Below are positions 45,786-58,800 of a stretch of DNA of 64,000 bases, in pieces (position 1 is the stretch's first letter; each line of letters opens with the position of its first letter). The notes below the pieces were generated by a model. The model did not search any database, was not told the origin of the DNA, and worked only from the letters and a program-made list of their open reading frames with translations. A program made the position numbers and the translations under genes. The stretch spans positions 21,305,511 through 21,369,510 of the forward strand of contig CM036159.1 in NCBI GenBank assembly GCA_020631735.1, in the 5' to 3' direction. This stretch comes from Saccharum officinarum (lineage: Eukaryota > Streptophyta > Magnoliopsida > Poales > Poaceae).

Positions 45786-46679
45786 GTTGTGCCTAAAAAG
45801 AGGTCGTGCCATCTCAAATTTGAATCCCTGGAGTTCTGAATATGTCAGTTATCTTTTTGTGCCACCAAATCTCACTCTCAGCTTTCTTTCCTTTCAGGGT
45901 CATGGTTGTAACCTTTGTTTCCGCGGTTGGTAGCATTTAGAGTCACAAGGACTCAACTTCGTGACGGGAGGAAAAAAAAGTTTTTGCTCTGCTCCGCTCC
46001 CTATTTTTCATGTTCTGTTGTCCTCTAACAGCCTGGCGCGTGCAGTACAATATATTCTTGTAAAGATGGCCACATCTCGTTTTGACTTTGACAGATGACA
46101 CATTATGAAGTGTGTAAAGTTGTAAACTAGCCAGCATTCAATCTTCAGCGCGAAGCTACGAGTGGAACTGTTGGAAGCCGTGCCAAGCTTTTGTGTTGTT
46201 AGTTTGTTACAGAAGAGCGGTTGCATCCAGGTTGCTGAACCTGAGCGGCAGAGCGTGAATGAAATATTGGTGCTCACTGTGTACCGAGCCGACCTGCCGC
46301 CGACAGGGTGCGGCAGGTGGCTGCGGCTTGGCTCCAGTCCGCTCCGGGTTTCCATGAATCGCTCCCCTCAAGTCACAGCAACATGGCTAGCGCCTAGACG
46401 TCCGAACGCAGCTCTGACGCCTGCACCTGCGTCGCATCAGACGCCCTTGCATCAGATCCCGCACCAGTGAATCACGTTCGGCCGCCCGCGACCCATCCCG
46501 CGCCAACGACCGTGTTTGGCCATCCGCGACTCAATCCCATCCCGGCTGCGCCCTAGCGTCAAGCCCGCCGCGTTGCTCCCTCTGTCGCGCCGAGCTCCTC
46601 CCATCGTCACGACGCCATCCGCGCCGCGCCCCCATCATTTGCCGCGCTCTATCTCGGACGCGCCCCTTCCCCATCCAAC
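45786..46679. other. FdC2 3' flank and intergenic DNA
   Basis: The first few hundred bases are probably 3' UTR; no certain poly(A) signal chosen. 46430-46680 is C-rich and may belong to the AACAT-rich repeat that follows. No gene seen. Confidence 0.4.
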
Positions 46680-47636
46680 GTCTCATCTCCTTTGCAACAT
46701 CCGTCCGACCATTGTAACATATGCAGTATACTCTTGAAACATACATGTATAGTCATTGCAACATTCGATGAAACACATGAAACATGCGTCTAAAATAGCT
46801 GAAACATTTGGAGCATTGAGAAGAGAGGGAGGAGGCGGTGGATGCCCAGCCGACGCTGGGAAGAGGAGGAGACACTGAGGCGAGACAACAGAAAGGCAAT
46901 GAGGGGGATGCAACACCCGATCTACTTTTGAAAAATCCAGGTGAAACATTTGTAACATACATCTGGAGACAGATGAAAGACTTAAAACATACGTCTAAAA
47001 CACTTGCAGAAGAACCTGAAACACTTCAAAAGCCATTGCAAAGCATATGCACACATCCAGATAAAACACTTGCAACATATGTGTGAAACATATGCAACAT
47101 CTAAATAAACACATTTGCAACATATATATGAAAAAACAGATGAAGCATTTGGAACAGACGCTTGCAACATACGTGTATAGCCATTGCAACATATGTAACA
47201 TCCCTATCTACTTTTGCAACATCCACATGAAACACTTGCGACATGCATATAAAACCCCTGAAACACTTGAAACATAGGCGCAACACTCTAATGGACGGTG
47301 ACCACCTTGTCTGGCGAGCCTCGAGGCGGTTGCGAAGTACGATATCGCCACGAAACCCTTGCCATCTCTAGCTAGAGGAGGAGGTGATGAGGAGGACACC
47401 GGTGCCGGCACCAGCGATGAGGTGACGGATGTGCGGGAGAGGGACCTTGTACTGGTATCTATAGCGGAAGTCATTCGAGGATATGAGCAACACCACGGCT
47501 TGGGGGAGCTTGGAGAGCGGCCGCGTGGCAGCGGATGCTGCAGTCACGACGGTTAGGGGCAGGCGGAGCAGGACGAAGGCTGTGGCGGCAGCGAGGGCCA
47601 CGATGAAGAGGAGTAGGAGGCGGGGGCGAATGAGGT
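46680..47636 (+). repeat. AACAT-rich repeat, left part (interrupted by element B)
   Basis: Many diverged units of the type TGCAACAT, TGAAACACTTG and ACATCCAGATGAAAC occur over about 600 bp, then a GC-rich tail (47290-47636). The tail stops at the B insertion (GAGGT 47632-47636) and resumes at 60788. It belongs to the same family as the inverted piece at 8632-8950. Probably a DNA transposon; no transposase seen. Confidence 0.55.
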
Positions 47637-48216
47637 TGAAAGTCCTATGTTTGGTGTTGGTAATTAGTGACAATGCCTAAGTACTAATCCTATACCTAAG
47701 TTGTATGTAGCATATGAGGATTAGTACATTCCAAGGTTGATGGCAAGATGGACATGGTGATCATGATGGCCACACTTATATTTGGATGCAACCCTACGTG
47801 ATCAAGGCAAAGGTATATGCTTAAGGGTTGTGTTTTAGTAACCAAGACACCTAGTGGGTGTGGTTACATTATAGGATAGATAGCCGTACTATAAAGAGGG
47901 GAATGACGCGGCTATTGAACTCCTAAGTGCCTCTAGATGTGTATTTCATGATCATACGCATTTGGATAGAACTAATATCGCCTCGAAAAATGATTGTGAA
48001 AATGCTAACACACTCACACATGACGAAGATCGCTTGGTGGTGTTGGCACGTTTGCGAAGGCGGTGGAGTTTGAGCGGTAGAGAGGGTTTGGGATCCTCTC
48101 TCCCTCCCGCGCGAGCTTGCGAGGCGGGATTCAGGCATTTTCGAGAAGTTGAAACGACTATTTTTCACTACGCCGGAAGTCCGGAAAAGAAACGGAGGCG
48201 AATGGAGGTCACAGAG

Positions 48217-48668
48217 GTGATCGGACGCTGAACCGGACACGGTCCTTGCATGACCGGACACGTCCGGTCAGTGTTCAGTGTCTCCGCGTTTTTCAGTTCG
48301 ATGATCGGACGCGAGGCGCGTCCGGTCACTGACGATCGGACGCGTCCGGTCGTTCAGGGAGCTTACTGGACTCTAACCGGACGCTGGCACTGTCGCGTCC
48401 GGTCATTTTCTTCAGCGCGTCCGGTCACTGTTTCGTTGAGCGCTGCTCAGGCGACCAGCGCGTCCGGTCATTCTCGGGACTAGCGCGTCCGGTCGTTTCC
48501 AGCGCGTCCGGTCTGCGCGATGAGCGCGTCCGGTCGTTGCTTCGCAGTCAGCCGTTGGGTGACCGGCGCGTCCGGTTGTTTGGACCAGCGCGTCCGGTCA
48601 GTGCTTCCTGAGTTAGCCGTTGGGTGACCGGCGCGTCCGGTCAGTTGGACCAGCGCGTCCGGTCAGCC
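48217..48668. repeat. CCGGTC half-site array in 5' LTR of element B
   Basis: Twelve exact CGTCCGGTC copies plus one with a single change, most preceded by AGCG or GGCG. Several inverted copies (GACCGGAC, GATCGGACGCG) lie at the left. A near-perfect palindrome, TGACCGGACACGTCCGGTCA, lies at 48250-48269. The array ends about 50 bp before the TATA box. Confidence 0.9.
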
Positions 48669-48717
48669 CGATTCCAGCTGTTTAAGTTTCTAACGGCTCT
48701 ATTCGAAAGGGTACGTC

Positions 48718-48726
48718 TATAAATAC
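48718..48726 (+). promoter_or_regulatory. LTR TATA box (element B, 5' LTR)
   Basis: TATAAATAC followed by TCGTTGGCCGGC. It lies directly downstream of the CCGGTC array and is expected to drive the genomic RNA. Confidence 0.65.
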
Positions 48727-49625
48727 TCGTTGGCCGGCTCAAGGCTCTCTCTCTCGAATATTTGACATACTTGTGAGCACTTTGAGCTAAGCAACTCCCC
48801 TCCCACTCATCTCTCTTGCTTCTTTGCATATTCGAAGTGAGATTGAGTGATCCAAGTGCATTTGTATTGTGAGATTGCATCTAGTTGGCACTTGGTGGTT
48901 AATTTGCTGCGGAATTCTTGTTTCTCTTGGTGGTTGCCGCCACCTAGACGGCTTGGAGCAGCTTGGAGGCGTTGTCAAGAGTTGGTGTTTGTTCTTGGCC
49001 ACCTCCGGTGATTGTGAGGGGTTTGTGCCTACCTCGGCGAAGCGCCAAAGGCAACATTAGTAAATTGCTTCGTGTCATTGCAACCTTTTGCCATTTGGTA
49101 GGTTCTTGTGGCGCCTTTTGAGAGGCTCGGTGTGTGACCGATTAGCCACCGAACCACGTGGTGAAGAGGGACACAACGGGGACTAGCGTGCCGGCAAGCA
49201 CGTGAACCTCGGGATAAATCTTCGTGTCATCATTCTTATTGTGTTTGATTGATCCCGGTGGTTGTATATTGTGGTATTCATCTCTTGATCATATTAATTG
49301 GTTGGCTCAATACTTCGCCCCTCGGTGATACCCTCCTAACTCTCTCTTGCATTAATTTCTTAGTTACCTTGCTAGCTTGTTAGTGTTACTCTTAGCTTGT
49401 GTAGCTAGCTAGCTTTAGTTGTAGTTAAGTTATGCGGTTTGACTTGTGTGGTTGAGTGCAAATATACTAGTATTGTGATTTGGTTAGGTGGCTTGCAAAC
49501 ACCCCGTAGGCTAAGCAAAACTTGCATCTCGCTACTTGTTATATTGATAAACTTGTTTTAGCTTGTCTTTGTAGAAATTTTTAAAAGGCTATTCACCCCC
49601 CCTCTAGCCATCAAGACCTTTCAAG

Positions 49626-49637
49626 TGGTATCGGAGC
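49626..49637 (+). other. Primer binding site of element B
   Basis: TGGTATCGGAGC starts 2 bp after the LTR and matches the initiator-Met tRNA complement with one change. Confidence 0.85.
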
Positions 49638-49677
49638 CGTGGTCACCGTTTGTAAGGCTTAACAACCTCGGTGTAAG

Positions 49678-51867
49678 ATGGCTCAAGTTATGTTCAATCA
49701 TATAAATGGCAAGCCTCCATTCTTTGATGGTGTCTCTTCCTTTGATCATTGGAAAAGGAAGATGAAGCAATATTTAGGCAATATACATGAGAAGGTTTGG
49801 GATGTGACCAAAGAAGGATACATCATTCTTGATGAGGAAAACCTCACTCCCAATGACCGCATCAACAAACAATGCAATACGGCGGCACTTGACACAATCT
49901 ACCGTGCCATTGATGACAAAGTATTTGAGCAAATCAAAGATCTTGAAAAGGCAAATGAGCTTTGAATAAGGCTTGAAGAAACATATGAAGGCACTTCAAC
50001 GGTAAAAAGTGCCAAACTATATATGCTCAAGGATAAGTTCTCCACATTCAAGATGAAGGATGATGAATCCATCCCAGAGATGTTCTATAGGCTCCAAGTC
50101 ATTGTCAATGATCTCAAGGGGCTTGGGGAGAAGGTTGAGGACAAGGACTTCTCACACAAGTTCTTGATGTGCTTACCCAAGAAGTTTGCCACCTTGAGAA
50201 GAATGATCTTTAGAGAGGGATTGGATAAGGTCAAACTAACCAATGTGCTTGGAGATATAATGACCGATGCCCAATACAATGATGATGAAGATGAGGTAGA
50301 AGAGAAGAAGGAGACCAAGGTCAAGCAAGAGAAGCCCATTGCATTCAAGGCTTCATCCTCTAAGGGCAAGAGCAAGGTGGAGAGTGATGATGATGATCCA
50401 TTCGATGATGAGACCATGGCCCTCCTTGTGCACAAGATGGGAAGGTTCATGAAGAAGAAAGGATATGGGGCAAGTAAGAGGAGAGACACTATAAAGGCAA
50501 AGACCCTTAGCTACAATTGCAATAGCCCCGATCACATAGTGGCGGATTGCCCCTATGAAGATAAGAGATTTCATAATGGGGACTTGAAGCTCAAGAAGAA
50601 CAAGAAGGATAAGAAAGAGAATGAGAAGAAAGTAAAGAAGAGCTTCACTTTCAACAAGAAGAAGAAGGGTGGTGGTTATGTAGTCACTTGGGATAGTGAC
50701 AACTCCGATAGTGATGATGATGAAAGCTTTAGTGATGATGAGAGGACCACTCGGCGAGCCATTGCAAACATCACCCTCTCTAACAAGCCATCCATTTTCG
50801 ACACTACATCAACATGCCTTATGGCCAAGCCTACAAAGGTAAAATATAATGATAGTGATGATGATTCTTGTGCTAGTGATGATTGTAGGAGTGATGATGA
50901 GGAGGATGAAGACTACTCCAAGGATGATCTATTGGGCATAATAGATCAAATGAGCAAGGGCTACAAGAGGACAACCAAGAAATACAAAATCTTGGAACAA
51001 GAGCTCATTGCCAAGAGCAATGAAAATGATGTCTTGATGGAGGAGCTTGTTGCTCTCAAAAAGAGTAAGAAGTGCAAAGGAATTGAACAAGAGCTCAAAG
51101 CTCTTAGGAAATCCTTTGATGAGCTAGAGGCTTCTCGTGAGTGTCTAAAGGAAGACCACGAGGATCTTGAAATTGCTCACACTAGGCTTAAGGAAGCCCA
51201 CTCCACTCTACTTGAGCTCATCAAGGAAAAGGACCTCAAGTTGGAGAAGTTCATGAAGGAAGCTAAGAAGGAGCAAGTGATTGTCACTTGTGATATTGGA
51301 CTAACATGTGATATTATTGATGATTCTTTATTTGTTAGTCCTACTAATGCTCCATGTAGCTCATCATCATCCACCACAACCAACTCTACCTCTACTACTA
51401 GTGATTCATCACTTGTGGTTGAGACTCTCAAGAGAGAGGTGGATGATCTCACCCACGCATTAGGCAATGCCTATGGTGGGGATGCCCGCTTGCTAAAATG
51501 CTTGGGTAGCCAAAGGTTCTCTCTTAACAAAGAGGGATTAGGCTATACTCCCAAGAAGGGCAAGGCGGCCTTTGCTACTCCAAAGCCTCGCTTTGTGAAG
51601 GGCAATGGTCGTTATTGCAATAGATGCAAGCAAGTTGGGCATCTAGAGATTAATTGCGATAAAATGAACAAGAACAAGAAAAATGCTAATGTACCTTACA
51701 TTCCTTTTGATTCTTGTTATGTGCTTACCAAGGGTGAGAAAGGTGTGCATGCTAGGTTTGTTGGTACACCAATTATGGGCCCAAAGAAGAAGGCTATTTG
51801 GGTACCAAAGAGCTTAGTGACTAACCTACAAGGACCCAAACAAGTATGGGTATCTAAGAAACATTAA
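49678..51867 (+). pseudogene. Gag of element B, one internal stop
   Basis: ATG at 49678 is 40 bp after the primer site. The frame runs 730 codons to a TAA at 51865, with a single TGA at 49963 (Trp to stop). In order: UBN2-like Gag core (residues 1-200), acidic and Lys-rich linker, a first knuckle that reads SYNCNSPDHIVADC and so lacks its first Cys, WDSDNSDSDDDE, a long coiled coil (about 320-470), a Ser/Thr run, and an intact CCHC knuckle CNRCKQVGHLEINC (near 51625-51665). It ends GPKQVWVSKKH. Coiled-coil Gags of this length are typical of SIRE/Maximus. Confidence 0.9.
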
Positions 51868-54465
51868 ATTGTTTTGTAGGTAAATTACAAGGCCGGAGGA
51901 AGGCATTGGGTGCTTGATAGTGGGTGCTCTCAACATATGACCGGTGATTCAAGAATGTTCAACTCTCTCAAATCAAATGACAGTGGCATTGATAGCATCA
52001 CATTTGGTGACAATAGCAAGGGTGATGTAAAGGCTTTTGGAAGGATTGCAATCTCTAATGATCATAGCATTTCCAATGTGCTCTTAGTTGAAAAGTTAAA
52101 CTTCAATCTTCTCTCGGTTGCTCAATTATGTGATCTTAGTTTTAAGTGCATATTTGGTGTTGATGATGTGGAGATAGTTAGCGTTGATGGCTCTAACTTG
52201 ATCTTCAAAGGCTTTAGATATGAGAATCTATACTTGGTTGATTTCAATGCTAGTGACACTTAACTTTCAACATGCTTGCTCACCAAATCAAGTATGGGTT
52301 GGTTATGGCATAGAAGACTTGGTCATGTTGGCATGAAGCAATTGAACAAGTTAGTGAAGCATGACTTAGTTAGAGGCTTGAAGGATGTCACCTTTGAGAA
52401 AGATAAGCTATGCAGTGCATGTCAAGCCAGAAAGCAAGTAGGCAACACTCATCCATTGAAAAGCATTATGAGTACTTCCAAGGTATTTGAGTTGTTGCAC
52501 ATGGATCTATTTGGGCCAACTACATACACAAGCATTGGTGGCAACAAGTATGGTTTTGTGATTGTGGATGATTTCACTAGATACACATGAGTATTCTTTC
52601 TTGGGGACAAAAGTGATGTATTTGACATATTTAAGAAGTTCATCAAGAGAGTACAAAATGAGTTTGAAACCACAATCAAGAAAGTGAGAAGTGACAATGG
52701 AAGTGAGTTTAGAAACACAAGAGTTGATGAGCTATGTGATGAGCTTGGAATAAAACATCAATTCTCGGCCAAGTATACACCTCAATCTAATGCTTAGTTG
52801 AGAGGAAAAATAGAACATTAATTGATATGGCAAGATCAATGTTGAATGAGTATAATGTGAGTCATTCATTTTGGGCCGAAGCAATCAACACGGCTTGCTT
52901 TTATAGCAACCGTCTCTATTGCCATAAGTTCTTAGAGAAAACACCATATGAGATCTTAAACGGAAGAAAGCCCAACATTGCATACTTTCGGGTATTTGGT
53001 TGCAAATGCTACATCTTGAAGAAGGGCACTAGATTGAGCAAGTTTGAGAAGAAATGTGATGAAAGCTTCCTACTTGGATACTCCACTACTAGCAAAGCTT
53101 ATAGAGTTTGGAATTTGGCTAGTGGTTTACTTGAAGAAGTGCATGATGTTGAGTTTGATGAAACAAATGGCTCTCAAGATGAAGAAGATAACTTGGATGA
53201 TGTGAGAGGAACTCAATTGACCAATGCTATGAAAAAAATGGATATTGGTGATATTAGGCCAAAGCAAGTGATTGATGTGGATGACAACAAAGATCAAGTG
53301 CTCCAAAGTCCAATTACACAAGCTAGTGGTTCTCTAATGCAAAATCAAGCTAGTACATCATCTCAAGTGCAACAAGATCAACAAGTGGCTAGTTCATCAT
53401 CTCCAACTCATGATCAACATCAACATCCAAGCAATCAAGTCTAAGTGCTTCAACCAACTAACATTGCAAGAGACCATCCATTGGATTCTATCATTGGTGA
53501 CATACAAAGAGGAGTTCAAACTAGATCAAGATTGGCATCATTTTGTGCTCACTCTTCTTTTGTGTCAATAGAAGAACCCAAGGACATTGATAGAGCATTG
53601 AGAGATCCGGATTGGGTAAATGCAATGCATGAAGAGCTCAACAACTTCAAGAGAAATAAAGTATGGGAATTAGTTGAGAGGCCTAAGGATCACAATGTCA
53701 TTGGAACAAGATGGGTCTTTCGCAACAAGCAAGATCAAGATGGGATAGTAGTAAGGAACAAAGCAAGACTAGTGGCTCAAGGTTACACACAAATAGAGGG
53801 TCTTGACTTTGGTAAAACTTATGCCCCGGTTGCAAGATTGGAAGCAATTAGGATCTTACTTGCCTATGCTTGTGCTCACAATATCAAGTTATATCAAATG
53901 GATATGAAGAGTGCATTTCTCAATGGGTACATTCAAGAAGAGGTGTATGTGGAACAACCTCCCGGTTTTGAAGATGACAAGAAACCCAATCATGTCTACA
54001 AATTAAGAAAAGCTTTGTATGGATTAAAGCAAGCACCTAGAGCATGGTATGAAAGATTAAGAGATTTCTTGCTATCCAAAGGATTTGTCATGGGCAAAGT
54101 TGACACAACACTATTCACCAAGAAGATTGGGAAAGACTTGTTTGTATTGCAAATATATGTTGATGATATCATATTCGGTTCAACCAATCAAGATTATTGT
54201 GATGAGTTTGGAAAAATGATGGCTAAGGAATTTGAAATGTCTATGATTGGTGAACTTAGTTTCTTTCTTGGACTTCAAATCAAACAAATGAAGGAAGGAA
54301 CATTTGTGAGCCAAACTAAGTACATCAAAGATATGCTCAAGAAGTTTGGCATGGAAGATGCAAAGAGTATTACAACTCCAATGGGCACTAGTGGAAGTTT
54401 GGATAGTGACAAGAGTGACAACATGGTGGATCAAAAGCTATATAGATCAATGATTGGTAGCCTAC

Positions 54466-57009
54466 TGAAGGGTCGAGATGGCGGACTAGAGGGGGGGTGA
54501 ATAGTCCTTTCTAAAATTAATCGCGTCGGCAAACCGAAACAAATGCGGAATTAAAACTATCGGTCTAGCCAAGACTATACCCCTCTATCTAAGTTCACAA
54601 GCACCTCACAAAGATCCTAAATATGTAACTAAGGTGCTTTCCTTAGCAAGAGCTCTCCTAAACAATTCTAGAGCAAGGTCACACAAACCTATGCACTACT
54701 ACTTAAGTAAAGCCGGGGAGCTCCTACACAATTCTAGTAACCAAAAGCACGAAGCCACCTATGCTCACTAGCAATGCTCAATAGCAAGGCAACTAATGCC
54801 AAACTAGAGAGCGCAAATTACTTAGCTACACAAACTAAGCAATATGACTAACAAGGTTACACAAACCAAATTAGCCACGCAACGGGAGCTACTTCTATGC
54901 TACACAAGCAAGAAGGTAACTAGCTAACTACACAAGCAAACTAGTTACAAGAGCAACTACACAAGCACAAATATATGAATGTAAATACAAGCTTGTGAAT
55001 CGAAAGCAAACCACCGAGAAGATGTACACAATGTTGACACGGCGGTTTTTCACCGAGGTTCACTTGGTTGCCACCAAGCTAGTCCCCGTTGTGGCGATAC
55101 ACCCACTTGATGGATCACGAGCTAATTGACTATCAAGAGTCAAACCCTCAGCGGGTGCCGCACATCCACTCTCAAGATGGGGATCCTCCAAGCCACGAGC
55201 TTTACTAGAGTTGCTCTTCGCGATCCCCACGGGGTGAGCACAATCCCCCTCACAAATTCTCCTCTAGAGCCACGCACAATCTCCACGCGTGCTTCAACGG
55301 AGTCGCAAGCCACCAAGCCGTCTAGGAGGTGGCAACCTCCAAGAGTAACAAGCACCACCGGCTTGCAACACGATCACCTAGTGCCACTCGATGCAATCCT
55401 CTCGATGCAACGCACTAGAATCGCTCTCTCACTCGATCCGATGAACACTATCAAGCATGAGTGAGTTAGAGGGCTTCCAAGCACTGCCACATAAGCCACC
55501 AAGGCCAAAGTGTGCTCAGCTCACGGCCACAGCCGGCCAAGGCATCTATTTATAACCCCACGGTCAAATAGAGCCGTTACCCCTTCACTGGGTCATTTTC
55601 GGGATGACCGGACGTGCCAGTCATAACTGACCGGACGCGCTCAGCCACGTCCGGTCGCCCTGCGATGACCACGTGTCCCTCAAATTTCAAATGCGACCGT
55701 TAGATCCTCCAACGGTCACTGCGCGCCAACGGTCAAACGCTATGACCGGACGCGCTGCTCAACCGACCGGACGCGCCGGTCGCACAGCACCGCGCGCGCG
55801 AAGCAACGACCGGACGCGCTCCTCGCAACGACCGGACGCGCCGATCCGCACAGCACCCGCGCCCGCGAAACAACGACCGGACGCGCTCCTCGCAACGACC
55901 GGACGCGACAGTGCCAGCGTCCGGTTAGAGTCCAGTAAGCACCTTCAACGATCGGACGCGTCCGATCATGTGTGACCGGACGCGCCCCGCGTCCGATCGT
56001 CCTCTGCGAACCTCAGTTCCTTCTGGGCGCATGACCGGACGCGCTGGTCCCGCGAGTGACCGGACGCGCCGGTTACAAACCCTAACACCCGCGTCTGCGC
56101 TGTACTGACCGGACGCGTCCGGTCATACCATGACCGCGTCCGGTGCAGCGTCCGGTCACCTCTGTGACCTCCGTTCGCCTCCGTTTCTTTTCCGACTTCC
56201 GGCGTAGTGGAAAATAGGCTTTTCAACTCCTCAAAAACGCCTGAATCCCGCGCTCGCAAAGCTCGGCGGGAGGGAGAGAGGAACCCAAACCCTCTCTACC
56301 GCTTAAACTTCATCGCCTTCGTAAATATGCCAACACCAACAAGTGACCACCACCTTGTGCACGTGTGTTAGCATTTTCACAAATATTTTACCGAATGAGT
56401 TAACCACTCAACTTGCCACGCCACTCGATCCTAGTAACGATGCATAGTTAGATCACACGAGTGGCACTAGATGACCGATATGCAAACAAGTTTGCCCCTC
56501 TTGATAGTACGGCCATCTATCCTAAATCCGGTCATAAACTTCTCTACACACCTATGACCGGTGAAATGGAAATGCCCTAGGTTATACCTTTGCCTTGCGC
56601 ATTCCACTCCATCTCCTCCGACGTTGATGCAACACATGCACCAACCATATCACAAATGATATGATCCACTTCATATCATCATGTGACCTTGGTCCATCGA
56701 TCTTGACCTCACTTGCTCTTCACCGTTGCGTCGGTCCATCAGCGCCAAGTCTTGCTCAAGCTTCACCGCCTCGCGGTCCATCGCTCCAAAGCCTCCGACT
56801 TGCCCTTCACACTTGCAACCGGTCCATCAAGCCAAGCCTCATCTTGATCTTCGCCACCTTGGTCACATGACTCCATGTCATGTCTCATATGCGATGAGCT
56901 CCTTCATGACACAATCATCTATGGACTAATTCCCTGTGTATCTCACATAAACACAATTAGTCCACCTAAGGTTGTCACTCAATTACCAAAACCAAACAAG
57001 GACCTCTCT
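54466..57009 (-). mobile_element. Solo LTR, SIRE-like (2544 bp), TSD CCTAC
   Basis: Minus-strand LTR ending CACCCCCCCTCTAGTCCGCC...CCCTTCA at 54466; its start near 57009 is decayed (AGAGAGGTCC where TGAAAGTCC is expected). CCTAC at 54461-54465 and 57010-57014. Removal restores SLLYVTASRPDV of the RT. It carries the CCGGTC array and a reversed TATA (about 55544-55553). Confidence 0.88.
55605..56160. repeat. CCGGTC half-site array in the 54466 solo LTR
   Basis: Reverse orientation. It includes the perfect palindrome TGACCGGACGCGTCCGGTCA at 56106-56125 and many GACCGGACGCG copies, some at regular steps (CGCTCCTCGCAACGACCGGA twice). Confidence 0.85.
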
Positions 57010-57658
57010 CCTACTCTATGTGACGGCATCAAGGCCCGATGTGATGTTTAGTGTATGCATGTGTGCAAGATTTCAAGCCTCACCAAGAGAAAGTCATTTG
57101 AAGGCAACAAAGAGAATATTGAGGTACTTAAAGCATACACAAGATGTTGGATTATGGTATCCCAAAGGTTCAAGCTTTGAGCTAGTTGGATATTCGGATT
57201 CCGACTATGCCGGTGACAAAGTGGAAAGAAAGAGCACTTCCGGGACTTGTCAATTGTTGGGAAGATCACTTGTCTCATGGTCATCCAAGAAGCAAAATAG
57301 TATTACACTATCTACCGCCGAGGCCGAATACATCGCCGCGGGTAGTTGTTATGCACAAATCTTATAGATGAAGGCAACATTGAAGGATTTTGGAATCAAT
57401 TTCAAGAATGTGTCATTGCTATGTGATAATGAAAGTGTTGTGAAGCTAACCAACAATCCGATTCAACATCAAAGAACAAAGCATATAGATGTTCGTCATC
57501 ACTTTATTAGAGATCATCAACAAAAGGGTGACATTGCTATTGAGAGTGTGGGCACCGAAGATCAATTAGCCGATCTATTCACCAAGCCACTTGATGAGAA
57601 GAGATTTCACAAGCTAAAGAATGAGTTGAACATACTTGACTTCTCCAACATGAGTTGA

Positions 57659-58800
57659 TGCACCCCATATATGACATGCCTCTCCTTCGAGCCCTAAGGT
57701 ACAATTGGTTGACATGTCATACATTCTATGCTAAGGACTTGTTTAGTGCATCTAGTCATAATTTACATGTTCTAGGCTCATTCATGAAAATCAATGAATT
57801 TGAAGTTTATATGGTGCCACTATTGTTTCCATGACTTGTATGATCTAGTGGTAGCATATAACTTGTTTAAGTAGCTTGTGATCCTAAGTATTTAATCTAG
57901 AAAACTTGTCTAAATATTTTCTTCAATATGGTGCATGATAACCCTTCTAGTGAGGTGTAAAGAAGCTTGCCCTTGGATCAAACCGAAGTATTTTATTTAT
58001 GCAAGCAATCTAGGTTGAATCACAAACTTGATCCTCACCCCATATTTCAACATAATAATCTATCTAAAGTTTGCTCCTTGTGGTCAATTGGTGCCAAAGG
58101 AGGAGAAAATGTTGTTCACAAAGATAGAACTCAAAGGAAAAAAATGTTATGGGAGAGAAAATATTGTTCACAAAGTTAAATTCTAAAGGGGGAGAATTGA
58201 TAAAAGAAGCACACAAGTAGAGGGAGCAAGCTCTTAAGCATGAATGTTGCATTTCCATGTGCACTTCATATGTATGATGCATAGTTATGCATTTCGTCTT
58301 CTCCGATACATTGCTTGTGTGGTGACTTGCTAGTATAATTTGAATGATGTATTGAGGTACTAGCATGAATAGGAAGTAGTTAGATTTTTCTTGCTTCATA
58401 TTTTTCAAAGTGGTACTAGAACCTTGCTTATAATGTTGATCTCACGAGGTTTCTAGTTATGTTTTTGTTTTTACAAGTGGTATCTAACTACACAAGATGC
58501 TAAGATGGTGTTTATCGCTACTCCGATGGTATCACGCTTCAAAGGTCTATAATCTCAAACACTTAGCACCTATTGGTAGTCAATGCTCCTAATCTTTCCT
58601 ATCTAACATGTATGCTTCTAAAATCCAAACAAATAGCATACATGTAGGGGGAGCCATTGCTATCAATTTGAATTCATGATCACATGTCCATAATTCTTGC
58701 ACATGGTAATATACTTGGACAATGTGACATGGGTTCAATCAAAATTTTATCATAATATCTTTGTGAAAGGTTTGTCACCAATTACCAACAAGGGGAAGAT
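57659..58800 (+). other. Pol-to-LTR untranslated tract of element B, with purine tracts
   Basis: Non-coding. PPT-like runs at about 58100, 58186, 58218 and 58646 precede the one next to the LTR, AAGGGGAAGAT (58790-58800). Parallel to 5723-6753 in element A. Confidence 0.6.

Larger units (their letters stand above)
47637..49623 (+). repeat. 5' LTR of element B
   Basis: 1987 bp, same length as the 3' LTR. Order: U3-like region, CCGGTC array (48217-48668), TATA (48718), GGCCGGC, leader with CTCCCACTCATCTCTCTTGC, GTGAGATTGAGTGA, and the end CTATTCACCCCCCCTCTAGC...CTTTCA. Confidence 0.95.
51868..57658 (+). pseudogene. Pol of element B, broken and split by a solo LTR
   Basis: Protease WVLDSGCSQHMTGDS (51907), integrase zinc region HRRLGHVG...CSACQ, core with SDNGSEF, RT with [14 protein letters not shown] and YVDDIIFGS (54020-54180), RNase H with SDSDYAG (57195) and the end LADLFTKPLDEKRF. 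Breaks: TAA 52261, TGA 52588 (Trp), a frameshift at about 52793 that removes the VERKN Glu, TAA 53442, the solo LTR 54466-57009, and TAG 57365 (Trp). The frame resumes exactly after the solo LTR. Confidence 0.92.

Noticed and set aside
48217..48668. CRISPR-like array
   Set aside because: Repeat units are 9-14 bp with irregular spacers, inside an LTR of a plant retrotransposon.
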